Shown here: piece after piece, positions 50,416 through 60,483 of the stretch | How the letters are laid out: each line of letters opens with the position of its first letter | Position numbering within the stretch: the stretch's first letter is position 1 | DNA from: Verrucomicrobia subdivision 3 bacterium UBA693 | GTDB lineage: Bacteria > Verrucomicrobiota > Verrucomicrobiia > Limisphaerales > UBA8199 | Assembly (NCBI GenBank): GCA_002298785.1 | Contig: DBMR01000011.1 | Span: 186,001-250,000, forward strand | Length of the DNA: 64,000 bases | Direction of reading: 5' to 3' | Translations under genes and position numbers: made by a program | The notes under the pieces: model-generated | What the model saw: only the letters and a program-made list of their open reading frames with translations | Database searches by the model: none | Told to the model about the DNA's origin: nothing

Positions 50416-52467
50416 ATGATGCCGAAGCCTTTTGATTCGATTTACGCGCATGGTTTCATTCGGGCGGCGGTGTGCATTCCGGCGTTGCGCGTGGCCGACC
50501 CCGCCTTCAATGTGGAACGTACGCTGGCCCTGGCTGCCCAGGCGTCCGAGGCGGGCGCGGCGGTGGCCATCTTCCCGGAGCTCGGACTCTCGGCCTATTC
50601 CAATGACGATTTGTTTCACCAGGACGCGCTGCTGGAGGCGGTGCGCGGCGCGCTCGAAAAAGTGGTGGAGGCCAGCCGCAGCCTGCAACCGATCCTCGCA
50701 GTGGGCGCCCCGCTGCGTTTCGATGGCCGCCTGTTTAACTGCGGAGTGGTGATTTATCGCGGACGCATCCTCGGTCTCGTTCCCAAATCCTACCTCCCGA
50801 ATTACCGCGAATATTACGAGAAACGGCAGTTTGCCGCAGCCCGGGATGCGGTGCGCAACTCCGTGACGTTGCTGGGGCAGGAAATTCCTTTTGGCAACCA
50901 ACTCCTGTTCGAAGCCGCCAACATGGAAGGCTTTTGCCTCGGGGTCGAGATCTGTGAAGATGTCTGGTCCGCCGTGCCGCCGAGCACCTGGACCACGCTG
51001 GCCGGCGCCACCGTGATCGCCAACCTGTCCGCGAGCAATATCACCATCGGCAAAGCCGAGACCCGCCGGAGTCTCTGCGCCGCCCATTCCGCCAAGTGCT
51101 GCGCGGCATATTTGTATTCCGGAGCCGGCCCGGGAGAATCGACCACCGATATCGCCTGGGACGGGCACGCCGTGGTGTATGAGAACGGCGAGCTGCTGGC
51201 GGAATCCGAGCGGTTCGCGGCCCAGGAGCAACTGGTGCTGGCGGATATCGACCTGGAACGCTTGCAGCAGGAGCGAATGCGCACGAACACACACGCCGAC
51301 ACCGGGAGCGATTACCGCGCGCAACTACAGGGCGTGCGCCGGGTGCGCTTCGAACTGGCGGTGCCCGAGGGAAAAATTTCCCTAAAACGGAAAGTGGCCC
51401 GGTTCCCCTTCGTCCCCAGCAACGCCGAGGAACGGAATCTCCGTTGTTACGAAGCCTACAACATCCAGGTGCACGGACTGGTGAAACGCCTGACCAGCAC
51501 CGGCATTCGCAAGGTGGTGATCGGCGTTTCCGGCGGGCTGGATTCCGCCCAGGCGTTAATCGTAGCCGCGAAGACCATGGACCGCCTGGGTCTTCCCCGC
51601 ACGAACGTCATGGCCTACACGCTGCCGGGATTCGCCACCAGCGAACACACCAAACGCAACGCCTGGGCCCTCATGCGCGCGCTGGGTGTCACCGCGCGCG
51701 AAATCGATATCCGGCCTTCCTGCGAGCAGATGTTCCGGGACATCGGCCATCCGTACGCCCAGGGCAAACCGGTCTACGACGTGAATTTCGAAAACGTCCA
51801 GGCGGGTGAACGGACTTCCCACCTGTTCCGCCTGGCAGGCATCGAGCAGGGCCTGGTGCTGGGAACCGGCGATCTGAGCGAGGCGGCGTTGGGCTGGATG
51901 ACTTACGGCGTTGGCGACCAAATGTCTCATTACAACGTCAATGTCTCCGTGCCCAAAACGCTGATTCAACACCTGATCCGCTGGGTGATCAGCTCCGGTC
52001 AGTTTGACGACGCGACGCACGCCACCTTGCAGGCCATCCTCGAAACAGAGATTTCGCCGGAGCTGGTACCAAGTGCGGCCGGGGATAATGCGCGCCCGGC
52101 GCAGAAGACCGCCGAGGTGGTCGGGCCGTACGAATTGCAGGATTTCAACCTGTATTTCATCACGCGCCACGGTTTTCGCCCGAGCAAAGTCGCCTTCCTG
52201 GCGCTGCACGCGTGGGGCGATAGCGAGGAAGGCGAGTGGCCGGATTTGCTGCCGTCGGAAAAACATGTCGCGTACGACCTGGCGACCATCAAACGGTGGC
52301 TCGAAGTGTTCCTGGTACGCTTCTTCAAGACCAGCCAGTTCAAACGTTCCGCCCTGCCCAACGGGCCGAAGGTGGGCTCCGGAGGCTCGCTCTCCCCGCG
52401 CGGCGATTGGCGCGCGCCCAGCGACGCCGAAGCCGAAGCCTGGCTGGAAGAACTTCGTCGCCTCTAA
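50416..52467 (+). CDS. nadE: Glutamine-dependent NAD+ synthetase
   Basis: A 683-residue two-domain enzyme. The N-terminal nitrilase-like glutaminase has the triad Glu55 (FPELGLSAY), Lys124 (VPKSYLPNYREYYEKR) and Cys180 (GVEICEDVW). The C-terminal synthetase has the PP-loop VIGVSGGLDSAQAL near 370, GTGDLSEAALGWMTYG and a C-terminal Lys-rich end. It makes NAD+ from deamido-NAD+ using glutamine nitrogen. The length is normal for the fused type. The methyltransferase gene starts 7 bases later. Confidence 0.96.
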   Translation: MMPKPFDSIYAHGFIRAAVCIPALRVADPAFNVERTLALAAQASEAGAAVAIFPELGLSAYSNDDLFHQDALLEAVRGALEKVVEASRSLQPILAVGAPLRFDGRLFNCGVVIYRGRILGLVPKSYLPNYREYYEKRQFAAARDAVRNSVTLLGQEIPFGNQLLFEAANMEGFCLGVEICEDVWSAVPPSTWTTLAGATVIANLSASNITIGKAETRRSLCAAHSAKCCAAYLYSGAGPGESTTDIAWDGHAVVYENGELLAESERFAAQEQLVLADIDLERLQQERMRTNTHADTGSDYRAQLQGVRRVRFELAVPEGKISLKRKVARFPFVPSNAEERNLRCYEAYNIQVHGLVKRLTSTGIRKVVIGVSGGLDSAQALIVAAKTMDRLGLPRTNVMAYTLPGFATSEHTKRNAWALMRALGVTAREIDIRPSCEQMFRDIGHPYAQGKPVYDVNFENVQAGERTSHLFRLAGIEQGLVLGTGDLSEAALGWMTYGVGDQMSHYNVNVSVPKTLIQHLIRWVISSGQFDDATHATLQAILETEISPELVPSAAGDNARPAQKTAEVVGPYELQDFNLYFITRHGFRPSKVAFLALHAWGDSEEGEWPDLLPSEKHVAYDLATIKRWLEVFLVRFFKTSQFKRSALPNGPKVGSGGSLSPRGDWRAPSDAEAEAWLEELRRL

Positions 52468-52474
52468 CCGACCA

Positions 52475-53389
52475 ATGCCAGCGGCCATCAGCAGGCTGTG
52501 CCCGGTGTGCGGAGGAACAGGCGCCGTCCGCTTCCTGGAAAAAGGCGAGCTGCGCCTGGTACGTTGCGAGCGCTGCGGAATGATCTTCGCCAACCCGGTG
52601 CCGCCCGCTTACGCCTCCGGCGAATTCTACGACACCGAGGGCGCTGCGTATTATCTTTCGCCGGCGAAACTCGCGAGTGATTACGCCCCGGTACGGTTTG
52701 AGCGCGAATTGCGGCTGTTCCGCAAACATTGCCCGCGCGGCGCGGTGCTGGATGTCGGCTGTTCCTCCGGCGCTTTTCTTTACCAGCTCAATCGACGGTT
52801 CCCCGGCGACTACCAGACGCACGGCACGGACGTCAGCGGGGCGCCGCTGGATTATGCCGAAAGCCAGGGCATCACCGTGCGGCGCGGGAACTTCACCGAG
52901 ATGGACTTTGGAGCGCAGCGCTATTCGGCGATTACTTTTTGGGCGGTGCTCGAGCACTTGCCGGAACCGGCACAGTTTCTAGACCGGGCGGCTACCCTGC
53001 TCGAACCGGGTGGCTTATGCGTCGTGCTGGTTCCCAACCAGCGCTCCCTCGCCGCACGCCTGCTCGGCGCGCGTTATCGCTACGTCTACCCGCAGCACCT
53101 GAACTACTTCACACGCCAAACCCTGCGTCGGCTGGTGGCGCGACGGTGGGACGTGGTGGAAACCCGCTGCACGCACTTCAATCCGGTGATAATATGGCAG
53201 GATTGGCGCAGCCATGGCCGCGAGGTGTCGAACGCCGACCGGGCCAGCCTGCTCCAACGCACCACCGCGATCAAACAAAGTCGCTGGCTCGGACCGGTCA
53301 AAGCCGCCTATCGCTGGAGCGAACGCGTGCTCGGAACCTGCTTTCTGGCCGACAACCTGGCTATGGTGCTCCGGCTCAGAAATTCCTGA
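52475..53389 (+). CDS. SAM-dependent methyltransferase with N-terminal zinc ribbon
   Basis: A 304-residue class I methyltransferase. An N-terminal Cys4 ribbon (CPVCGG near 9, RCERCGMIFANP near 31) is followed by a Rossmann core (VLDVGCSSGAFLYQL near 92, TFWAVLEHLPEP, LLEPGGLCVVLVPN). This type often modifies sugars or lipids in surface polysaccharide pathways. ATG 52475 comes 7 bases after the nadE stop, so they are likely coupled, although no functional link is evident. Confidence 0.88.
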   Translation: MPAAISRLCPVCGGTGAVRFLEKGELRLVRCERCGMIFANPVPPAYASGEFYDTEGAAYYLSPAKLASDYAPVRFERELRLFRKHCPRGAVLDVGCSSGAFLYQLNRRFPGDYQTHGTDVSGAPLDYAESQGITVRRGNFTEMDFGAQRYSAITFWAVLEHLPEPAQFLDRAATLLEPGGLCVVLVPNQRSLAARLLGARYRYVYPQHLNYFTRQTLRRLVARRWDVVETRCTHFNPVIIWQDWRSHGREVSNADRASLLQRTTAIKQSRWLGPVKAAYRWSERVLGTCFLADNLAMVLRLRNS

Positions 53390-53412
53390 GCCGTTAGTGT
53401 CCAGAGCAGTAA

Positions 53413-55731
53413 ATGAATGCGACAACCAGCAGTGGAGAGCCGCGCGAGCGCGCCGGGAACATCGCCCCGGCCGCCCCGCCTGCCAACCAGCGCCTGATAA
53501 AATTTAGAGTGGATGGCATGACCTGCGGGAATTGCGCGCGCTTTGTCGGCGAAGCCGCCCAGTCCGTCGCCGGCGTGAGCAGCGCCCAGGTGAACCTCGA
53601 CGCGGCACTGCTAACGGTCCGCTGGCAGCCGGGCACCACCCCAAACTCCGAGGCTGTGATCCGATCCGTCACCGAGGCGGGTTATACCGTCGCCGTGGCC
53701 ACCTCCACCGATGCCGAGCCTGGCAAGAGACTTTCCGGCTGGATCTGGACGCTCGGAGTCGGCCTGGCGGGCACGCTGCCCTTAATGGTGGGTGAATGGG
53801 TGTTTGGCCTCGGGATGGTCCCGTGGTTCCAATGGCTGTCCTTCCTGCTGGCGAGCCTCGTGCAAGTGCTGGCTGGCGCCCAGTTTTATCGCGGCGCCTG
53901 GAACCAGCTAAAAGTCCGGTCCTCGAACATGGACACGCTGGTCGCGCTGGGTTCCACGACGGCTTTTGCCTACAGCACCTGGGCGTTATTCAGCAACGCA
54001 GGCGGCCATTTGTACTTCATGGAAGCCGCAGCCATCATCACCCTCATCAGCGTGGGCCATTGGCTGGAATCCCGCGTGAGTGTCAAAGCCTCGAGCGCGC
54101 TGCGAAAGCTGCTGAACCTGGCGCCGCCGATGGCTTTGCGGCGCGAGGCCGATGACTCGGAGCGCCAAGTGACCGTGGCGGAACTTCAACCGGGTGATCT
54201 CGTGGTCCTGCGGCCGGGCGACCACGTGCCGACCGACGGCCTGGTTGTCGAAGGCGCTTCGTCCGTCGATGAAGCCATGTTGACTGGCGAATCCACACCC
54301 GTGGACAAAACCAGCGCGGCGTTGCTCTATGCCGGCACGGTGAACCTGACGGGGCGGTTGATCATGAAGGTCACCGCCACCGGAGAAGACACCGCGCTCG
54401 CACGCATCATCGAGGCGGTGCAGCGCGCCCAAACCAGCCGCGCGAACATCCAACGCCTGGGTGACCGCGTGAGTAGCGTATTTGTCCCGATCGTGGTGGG
54501 CGTGGCGATGGGCGCCGCGTTGTGGTGGGGATTGGCCCCGGATTCCGCGCGGCAAGTTCATGAATGGCTGGCGCCGTGGTTGTGGGCTGCGCATCCCCCG
54601 GCCACCTCTCTGGCCGCCGCGTTTATCATCGCCGCGGCGGTGCTGATTGTCGCCTGCCCTTGCGCCATGGGCCTGGCCACACCGGCGGCAATCATGGCCG
54701 GCGCCAACGCTGCGGCCGCCCACGGGATTTTGATTCGAGACGGTGTGGCGCTCGAAAAAGCCGGGCTGGTCACCGCGGTACTCTTCGACAAGACCGGCAC
54801 CCTGACCATGGGCCAACCGGTGCTGCAAGCCTCGTGGAGCGCGCCGAAAGCCACCCGGGTCCAAGCCCTGGCCACGGCGCTGGCACGCCCTTCGGCCCAC
54901 CCGGTAAGTCGCGCCGTCGCGGGGGAAAATGTCAGCACGGTCAACCTCGAGAATTGGCGGGAAATCGCAGGATCCGGAGTGAGTGCCGAAATCAATGGTG
55001 ACTCGCGAGCACCGAGCCTGCTTCGGCTTGGGTCATTGCGCTGGCTCACGGAGAACCAGGTCGATCTGCGCGCCGGCGAGGCGTTCATTCAAACCTGGTC
55101 GGCCAAAGGCGCGACCATCGTCGGGCTGGCCGAGCGCGAATCGCTCCAGGGATTATTCGCCGTGCAGGACGCTCTGAAGACCGGCGCACGACAGGTGGTG
55201 ACCGAGTTGCAGGGTGAAGGCATGGAAATCTACCTCGTCACCGGCGATCACCAACTCACGGCGAAAAGCATCGCCGCTGCCGCCGGCATTCCCGCCGATC
55301 ACGTATTCGCGGAGGTACGGCCGGAGAACAAAGCGGCGCTGGTGGCTGAGCTGCAATCGAAGAATCAGCGCGTGGCGTTTGTGGGAGATGGGATCAATGA
55401 TGCCCCGGCGTTGCAGCAGGCCGACCTGGGCATTGCCGTCAGTCGCGCCAGTGACATCGCCCGCGAAGCGGCGGATATCATCTTGCTTAACTCGGAGATC
55501 GAGGCAGTGCCAGCCAGCCTCAAGCTGGCCCGCGCCACGTTGCGCACCATCAAACAAAACCTGTTCTGGGCGTTTTTCTATAACGCGGCGGGCATCCCCC
55601 TGGCCGCACTCGGCTTCATGAGCCCCGTTCTATGCGCCGCCGCCATGGGCTTCTCCGATATGATCGTCATCGGAAATGCCCTGCGGTTGCTGCGCTACCG
55701 GGTCCGAAGCGCCCAGACCCGGCAAGGTTGA
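53413..55731 (+). CDS. copA: Copper-exporting P1B-type ATPase
   Basis: A 772-residue pump with one N-terminal heavy-metal domain (GMTCGNC, Cys38 and Cys41). The membrane metal site is CPC at 415-417 in CPCAMGLATPA. The phosphorylated Asp is at about 459 (FDKTGTLTMG), with TGES-type MLTGEST, the HP motif (SAHPVSRAV), and GDGINDAPALQ near 658. It exports Cu+ from the cytoplasm using ATP. Its last 102 bases overlap the 3' end of uvrC on the other strand, an unusual arrangement. No chaperone or CueR-like regulator is adjacent. Confidence 0.95.
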   Translation: MNATTSSGEPRERAGNIAPAAPPANQRLIKFRVDGMTCGNCARFVGEAAQSVAGVSSAQVNLDAALLTVRWQPGTTPNSEAVIRSVTEAGYTVAVATSTDAEPGKRLSGWIWTLGVGLAGTLPLMVGEWVFGLGMVPWFQWLSFLLASLVQVLAGAQFYRGAWNQLKVRSSNMDTLVALGSTTAFAYSTWALFSNAGGHLYFMEAAAIITLISVGHWLESRVSVKASSALRKLLNLAPPMALRREADDSERQVTVAELQPGDLVVLRPGDHVPTDGLVVEGASSVDEAMLTGESTPVDKTSAALLYAGTVNLTGRLIMKVTATGEDTALARIIEAVQRAQTSRANIQRLGDRVSSVFVPIVVGVAMGAALWWGLAPDSARQVHEWLAPWLWAAHPPATSLAAAFIIAAAVLIVACPCAMGLATPAAIMAGANAAAAHGILIRDGVALEKAGLVTAVLFDKTGTLTMGQPVLQASWSAPKATRVQALATALARPSAHPVSRAVAGENVSTVNLENWREIAGSGVSAEINGDSRAPSLLRLGSLRWLTENQVDLRAGEAFIQTWSAKGATIVGLAERESLQGLFAVQDALKTGARQVVTELQGEGMEIYLVTGDHQLTAKSIAAAAGIPADHVFAEVRPENKAALVAELQSKNQRVAFVGDGINDAPALQQADLGIAVSRASDIAREAADIILLNSEIEAVPASLKLARATLRTIKQNLFWAFFYNAAGIPLAALGFMSPVLCAAAMGFSDMIVIGNALRLLRYRVRSAQTRQG

Positions 55732-57453
55732 CTCCCCGGCCACACCCGGGGTGGAATCCTCGGGCGGCGCTTCGCGTTCGGGTTTGCTGACCGAGCGCGC
55801 CTCCAAAAACACTTTCAGTTCCGCGGCGGCTTTGCCGCCAAACCCGGGCACCTCGGCAATTTGCTCAACGGACGCCAATCGAATGCGCTGCACGGAGCCA
55901 AATTTCCGCAGCAACGCCGCTTTGCGCCGGTCCCCCAGGCCGGGGAATTCGTCCAGGATGCTTTCCGAAATCTTGCGCAGCCGCAACGAGGCGTTGTAGG
56001 TGTTGGCAAGACGATGCGATTCATCGCGCACCCGCTGCAAAAGCTTCAAAGCCCCGCTCTCGTGTGACAGGCGGAGCGGTTCCTTGTGGTCCGGGCGATG
56101 AATCTCCTCGAACTCTTTCGCCAGGCCAATCACCACCAGGTGCTTCAAGCCCAGGCGCTCGAGCTCGCGGCAAGCGGCGCTGAGCTGTCCCTTGCCGCCA
56201 TCGATCAGGATCAGGTCCGGCAGATTCGAAGGCGCACGCTCCGCCGGGACCCCGGGAGCGCGACCCGCACGCGCGTCCATCGCCGCGGCATCCATCTGCG
56301 GCGTGGGCTTACCGCGACGGCGACTGGCGGCGCTCACCTGGTCGATGACCTGCTGTAATTCCCCCGGCACGGCTTCGCCCGCATCCGCGGAGCCCGGGTC
56401 GGCCGCGCCCCGCCCAGCCGCCTCTTTCAATAACCGCGAGTAGCGGCGGCGGATCACCTCCGCCATCGAGGCGAAATCGTCCTGGCCCTCGACCGACTTG
56501 ATCTTGAACCGTCGATAATTCGAACGATCCGGGCGGCCGTTGCGGAAGCTGACCAGGGAAGCCACTTTGAACGTGCCGCTGATGTTCGAGATGTCGAAGC
56601 CTTCGATGCGAAGCGGAGGCGCCGGCAGCCCCAGCACCCGGCCCAATTCCGCCAGGTCCGCCTCGGGATCAATTGCCACCGGCAGGCTGTACGGCACCCG
56701 CTCAAACCGATGCACCTTGCGCGTCGTGCGTTTCAGGTCTTCGATCAAATCCCGGAGCTCCGCCGCCTTTTCAAATTCCTCCGCCGCGGCCGCCTGCTTC
56801 ATCTGCGCTTCCAGTTGCCCCTGCATCTCCTGGCATTGGCCATCCAAAAAATCGCACGCCGCCGTCACCTGCTGCAGGTATTGCTCGCGGCTCACGTTTT
56901 GAATGCACGGCGCCGTGCAGTACTTCAAATGGGCGTACAGGCAATGCTTGTAATCGCGCTCGGTGGGCGTCAGCGGCCGGCACCCGCGCAGATTATACTG
57001 GCGGCGCACCAGGGCCAGCGTGCCCCGCAACGCCCCGGAATTCGGAAACGGCCCGAAGTATCGCGCGCCATCCTCCTGCTTCAGTCGCGTGAGGACAAAA
57101 CGCGGTATGGGATCCTGCAGATTGATCTTCAACAGCAAAAAGCGTTTGTCATCCCGGAAGCTGACATTGTAGCGAGGATGAAATTCCTTGATGAGTTTGC
57201 TTTCCAGCAGCAAGGCCTCAGGTTCGCTCCGCACGACATGAAAATCAAAATCGTGGATCGCCTCGGTGAGCGCCCGGAATTTCAAATCCCATCCCATCCG
57301 CCGTGAGGGTTGAAAATACTGGCTCACCCGCTTGCGCAGGTCCCGCGCTTTCCCCACATAAATCACCGTGCCAAACCGGTCTTTCATCAGGTAAATCCCG
57401 GGCTTGTGCGGCAAGGTGCCCACTTTTTTTCGGATGTGGTCGGAAACGGACAT
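55630..57453 (-). CDS. uvrC: UvrABC excinuclease subunit C
   Basis: A 607-residue protein. It has an N-terminal GIY-YIG nuclease (PHKPGIYLMKDRFG, VIYVGKARDLRKRV), a Cys-rich segment (HCLYAHLKYCTAPCIQNVSREQ, in parts), a UVR domain (AAAEEFEKAAELRDLIEDL), an RNase-H-like nuclease (IEGFDISNISGT, LPDLILIDGGKGQL) and C-terminal helix-hairpin-helix motifs (FPGLGDRRKAALLRKFGS). A low-complexity insertion of about 65 residues (AAGRGAADPGSADAGEA...) precedes the second nuclease motif. ATG 57453 matches the family start. The C-terminal tail of about 45 residues beyond the HhH lies in the region overlapping copA. Confidence 0.95.
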   Translation of the reverse strand: MSVSDHIRKKVGTLPHKPGIYLMKDRFGTVIYVGKARDLRKRVSQYFQPSRRMGWDLKFRALTEAIHDFDFHVVRSEPEALLLESKLIKEFHPRYNVSFRDDKRFLLLKINLQDPIPRFVLTRLKQEDGARYFGPFPNSGALRGTLALVRRQYNLRGCRPLTPTERDYKHCLYAHLKYCTAPCIQNVSREQYLQQVTAACDFLDGQCQEMQGQLEAQMKQAAAAEEFEKAAELRDLIEDLKRTTRKVHRFERVPYSLPVAIDPEADLAELGRVLGLPAPPLRIEGFDISNISGTFKVASLVSFRNGRPDRSNYRRFKIKSVEGQDDFASMAEVIRRRYSRLLKEAAGRGAADPGSADAGEAVPGELQQVIDQVSAASRRRGKPTPQMDAAAMDARAGRAPGVPAERAPSNLPDLILIDGGKGQLSAACRELERLGLKHLVVIGLAKEFEEIHRPDHKEPLRLSHESGALKLLQRVRDESHRLANTYNASLRLRKISESILDEFPGLGDRRKAALLRKFGSVQRIRLASVEQIAEVPGFGGKAAAELKVFLEARSVSKPEREAPPEDSTPGVAGESTLPGLGASDPVAQQPQGISDDDHIGEAHGGGA

Positions 57454-57571
57454 TCCACCGCTAAAGTAAGCTCGCCGCCCGGTGAGTGGCAAGGCGGGCA
57501 GCTCGGAATTCAGCCACTACGTGCCACACGGCCGTATTGCCCGAGATACAAAAACCGGGCAAAATGGTCGT

Positions 57572-59515
57572 ATGCGAGCGTCGCTAGCTTTTCGGAAGAT
57601 TTTGACCACCGTGCTGCGGGCGGCCGGGATTCTGGGGTGTTGCTGCCTGGCGGTGATGTCGATCGGGGCGGCGGCAAAACCGACCGCCGTGCTGCTCGAG
57701 GCCGAGCAATTCCGCGAGTTGGGCGGCTGGGTGATCGACCAACAATTCATGGATCAGATGGGCTCCCCGTATTTGCTCGCACACGGACTCGGCGATCCCG
57801 TCCGGGATGCCGTCACGAGCGTGACCTTCGGTCAATCGGGCAAAGTGCGGGTGTGGGTGCGAACGCGGGATTGGGTGGCGCCGTGGAAAGCCAAAGGCGC
57901 CCCGGGCCGATTTCAGGTGTTAATCAATGGCAAGCCGCTCAAGACGATGTTCGGGACTGAAGGCGAACCGTGGCATTGGCAAGACGGCGGCACCGTGCGC
58001 GTGGGACGCACGGCGGAAATCGCTTTGCATGATCTGACCGGGTTCGAAGGCCGTTGCGATGCCATCCTGTTCTCCTTCGACCTCGCGTTTCGACCACCGC
58101 ACGACGGACGGGGTTTGGCCGATTTTCGGCGCCGTACGCTGGGCTTATCCGAGCAACCGGAAGCGGCGGGCAACTACGATCTGGTGGTGGTCGGTGGCGG
58201 CATTGCTGGCAGCGCCGCAGCCATCACCGCCGCGCGATCAGGACTGCAAGTCGCCCTGGTGCAGGATCGCCCGGTGCTGGGCGGGAATGGCAGCTCCGAA
58301 GTCCGCGTTTGGCCCGAAGGCAAAATTCAACAACCACCCTACCCGCACATCGGCGATGTGGTGGCGGAAATGCTCACCCCCCGCGACGCGCGCTCCGGCA
58401 ACGGCAAAGGAGCGGAAGTGTACGATGATGAGCGCAAGCTGGCCTTGGCACGGGCCGAGCCCAACCTAAAACTGTTCCTCGAATGCCGCGTCAACGGTGT
58501 GGAAATCCAGAGCGGTAAAATCGTGGCTGTCATCGCCCAGGAGGTGCGCACCGCGCGCCGGGTGCGGCTCGCCGGCCGGTGGTTTTTGGACAGCACCGGG
58601 GATGCCGCCGTGGGTGCGCTGGCCGGCGCGGACCACGAAACCACGCGCGAGCAGCACATGGGGGCGAGCAACCTGTGGGGTGTCGAAGACACCGGCCAGC
58701 CGCAGTTTTTTCCGCAATGCGAGTGCAAGGACACCAACGCGCTGAATTGGGAGGCAACGGGCAGCGCTGCCACCGCTCCTTTCCCGCGCTGCCCCTGGGC
58801 CGTGGACTTGAGCCAGCGGGATTTCCCCGGCCGAAAAAAGGCCACCGGCCAATGGGCCCAGAACGGTCTGAACAGCCTCGGCGCATGGTTCTGGGAAAGC
58901 GGCTTCGACCGGGATCCCATCGCAGACGTCGAACGGATGCGGGACTTGAACCTGCGCGCGATGTATGGAGCATGGGATGTCTTAAAAAATGTGGACCACC
59001 TCTATCCCAACCATCGGTTGCGCTGGGCGGCTTACATCGCCGGCAAACGCGAATCCCGCCGCTTGCTCGGGGACGTGATCCTGACCGCGGATGATTTTCG
59101 GACGGGCCGGGTGTTCGAGGATGGGGCTTTCCCGTGTTCCTGGCATATTGATTTGCACACTCCGGAACCCGCCTTCCAGAAAGGCCACGAAGGGGAGGAA
59201 TTCATCTCGCGCGCCACCACGGGAGCGGGTTACCAATATCGATCACCTTATTGGGCTCCGTACCGTACGCTTTACAGCCGCAATGTCGCCAACCTGTTCA
59301 TGGCGGGCCGGGACATCAGCGTGACGCACGACGCGCTGGGTGCGGTGCGCGTGATGCGCACCTGCGGGGCCATGGGCGAAATCGTGGGCCTGGCGGCTTC
59401 CCTGTGCAAACTGCATGACTGCGAGCCGCGCGCAGTTTACGAACGATACCTGCCGGAGTTGAAAGCGCTGATGCAACGCGGGGCGGGCAAACCAGATACC
59501 CGGCCCGCGCCTTGA
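57572..59515 (+). CDS. Exported FAD-dependent oxidoreductase
   Basis: A 647-residue protein. ATG 57572 opens a basic then hydrophobic leader (MRASLAFRKILTTVLRAAG, membrane segment to about 30), so it is likely exported or anchored. Residues 35-190 form a beta-rich domain (VWVRTRDWVAPWKAKG). From about 200 an FAD domain begins with VVVGGGIAGSAAAI and VLGGNGSSEVR, and a late NLFMAGRDISVTHDALG completes the FAD site. This architecture is common in Verrucomicrobia and Planctomycetes and its substrate is unknown, perhaps a sugar derivative. It is divergent from uvrC. Confidence 0.85.
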   Translation: MRASLAFRKILTTVLRAAGILGCCCLAVMSIGAAAKPTAVLLEAEQFRELGGWVIDQQFMDQMGSPYLLAHGLGDPVRDAVTSVTFGQSGKVRVWVRTRDWVAPWKAKGAPGRFQVLINGKPLKTMFGTEGEPWHWQDGGTVRVGRTAEIALHDLTGFEGRCDAILFSFDLAFRPPHDGRGLADFRRRTLGLSEQPEAAGNYDLVVVGGGIAGSAAAITAARSGLQVALVQDRPVLGGNGSSEVRVWPEGKIQQPPYPHIGDVVAEMLTPRDARSGNGKGAEVYDDERKLALARAEPNLKLFLECRVNGVEIQSGKIVAVIAQEVRTARRVRLAGRWFLDSTGDAAVGALAGADHETTREQHMGASNLWGVEDTGQPQFFPQCECKDTNALNWEATGSAATAPFPRCPWAVDLSQRDFPGRKKATGQWAQNGLNSLGAWFWESGFDRDPIADVERMRDLNLRAMYGAWDVLKNVDHLYPNHRLRWAAYIAGKRESRRLLGDVILTADDFRTGRVFEDGAFPCSWHIDLHTPEPAFQKGHEGEEFISRATTGAGYQYRSPYWAPYRTLYSRNVANLFMAGRDISVTHDALGAVRVMRTCGAMGEIVGLAASLCKLHDCEPRAVYERYLPELKALMQRGAGKPDTRPAP

Positions 59516-59583
59516 CTTATCCAGCGCCGCACGGTGAACAACCCCGGCTTGACTTCCCCAACATGGTGGCTTCTATTTTCTAT

Positions 59584-59955
59584 ATGAAGGTTTTAGCTGG
59601 ATGCATCGCTTTCGGTCTGCTGGTGGGTTCGGCAGCGGCCCAATCCGCGGACACCACCACGCCGGCCGCCACCATTTCCTCGGGCGCAAAAACCAAATCC
59701 AGTGTCGAAGTCAGCGGCCCCCTGGTCGCCTCATTGAAATCCAAGAAAGTTTCCGAAGTCCCCAAGCGCTTTTTCCAGACCATCAATCCGTTCGCTCCGG
59801 TCAAACCCGAGGCGCGCGAAAAACCGGCGGGCACCAGCACGCGGGCCTGGTCGGAAATCGTGGGCTGGGGTGGCGCGCAATCCGCCTTCCCCAACGAAGC
59901 CACCCATGAACCCCGGATGGTGCTGGTAAACGTCAGCAAACCGGAGCGGAAGTAA
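59584..59955 (+). CDS. Small secreted hypothetical protein
   Basis: A 123-residue protein with a signal peptide (MKVLAGCIAFGLLVGSAAAQ). The mature part is Ser/Thr/Pro-rich with VSEVPKRFFQTINPFAPVK and no known domain. ATG 59584 is chosen over upstream in-frame starts because of the signal peptide. It follows the FAD gene by 68 bases. Confidence 0.7.
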   Translation: MKVLAGCIAFGLLVGSAAAQSADTTTPAATISSGAKTKSSVEVSGPLVASLKSKKVSEVPKRFFQTINPFAPVKPEAREKPAGTSTRAWSEIVGWGGAQSAFPNEATHEPRMVLVNVSKPERK

Positions 59956-59980
59956 CCGGACCCAAATTCCGGCTGCTGAT

Positions 59981-60358
59981 CTACTTATCCAAAATCCGGA
60001 GGGTTTGTTCCGCCGACATGAGGCTGTCCTGCTTCGGCTTGCCGAAGGCGCGGTAGTCGTAGTCCAGCTTGTAGCGGTAATGGATCAGGGAAGTGCCCGG
60101 CGGCACGGGGATCAGTCCTTCCCACCGATTGGTCATCAACTGGGTGGGGCGCATCGGGTAAAAGTCGGTGCCCACCACGATTTGCGGGTTGATGGATTCC
60201 CAGCGCATGGTCTGCTGGCGGCTGGTGAGCGCGACTTCCACCGGATATAAATTGTTGGCATTCCGGGCCTGGCGCTCCGGGGCGAGATTGGTAAGCGTGG
60301 TGGCGCACCCGGCCAACAGCAAGGGCAAACTCATTAACGGCACCAGTTTCTTAAACAT
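59981..60358 (-). CDS. Small lipoprotein
   Basis: A 125-residue protein with a lipoprotein signal (MFKKLVPLMSLPLLLAGCAT; lipobox LLAGC, lipidated Cys18). The mature part has strands such as YPVEVALTSRQQTMRWESI and LIPVPPGTSLIHYRYKLDYD, like a small Ig-type or FlgO-like fold, but no family is certain. ATG 60358 is chosen for the lipobox; the frame is open to 60436. It converges with the small secreted gene on the left and is divergent from the SurA/PpiD-like gene on the right. Confidence 0.8.
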   Translation of the reverse strand: MFKKLVPLMSLPLLLAGCATTLTNLAPERQARNANNLYPVEVALTSRQQTMRWESINPQIVVGTDFYPMRPTQLMTNRWEGLIPVPPGTSLIHYRYKLDYDYRAFGKPKQDSLMSAEQTLRILDK

Positions 60359-60483
60359 GGGGCCGAGCGTGGCAAACCCCATTATCCTTGTAAAGCGGCT
60401 TTTCTTGCTCCAGGATGGACTTTTGCGTTTGACCACTCCCCGGCAAGCGGGGTAGGGTTCGCATTCCTGATTTATATTAGACT

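Noticed and set aside
53413..55731. A copper-responsive operator upstream of copA
   Set aside because: Only 23 bases separate it from the methyltransferase and no CueR- or CsoR-type palindrome is visible.
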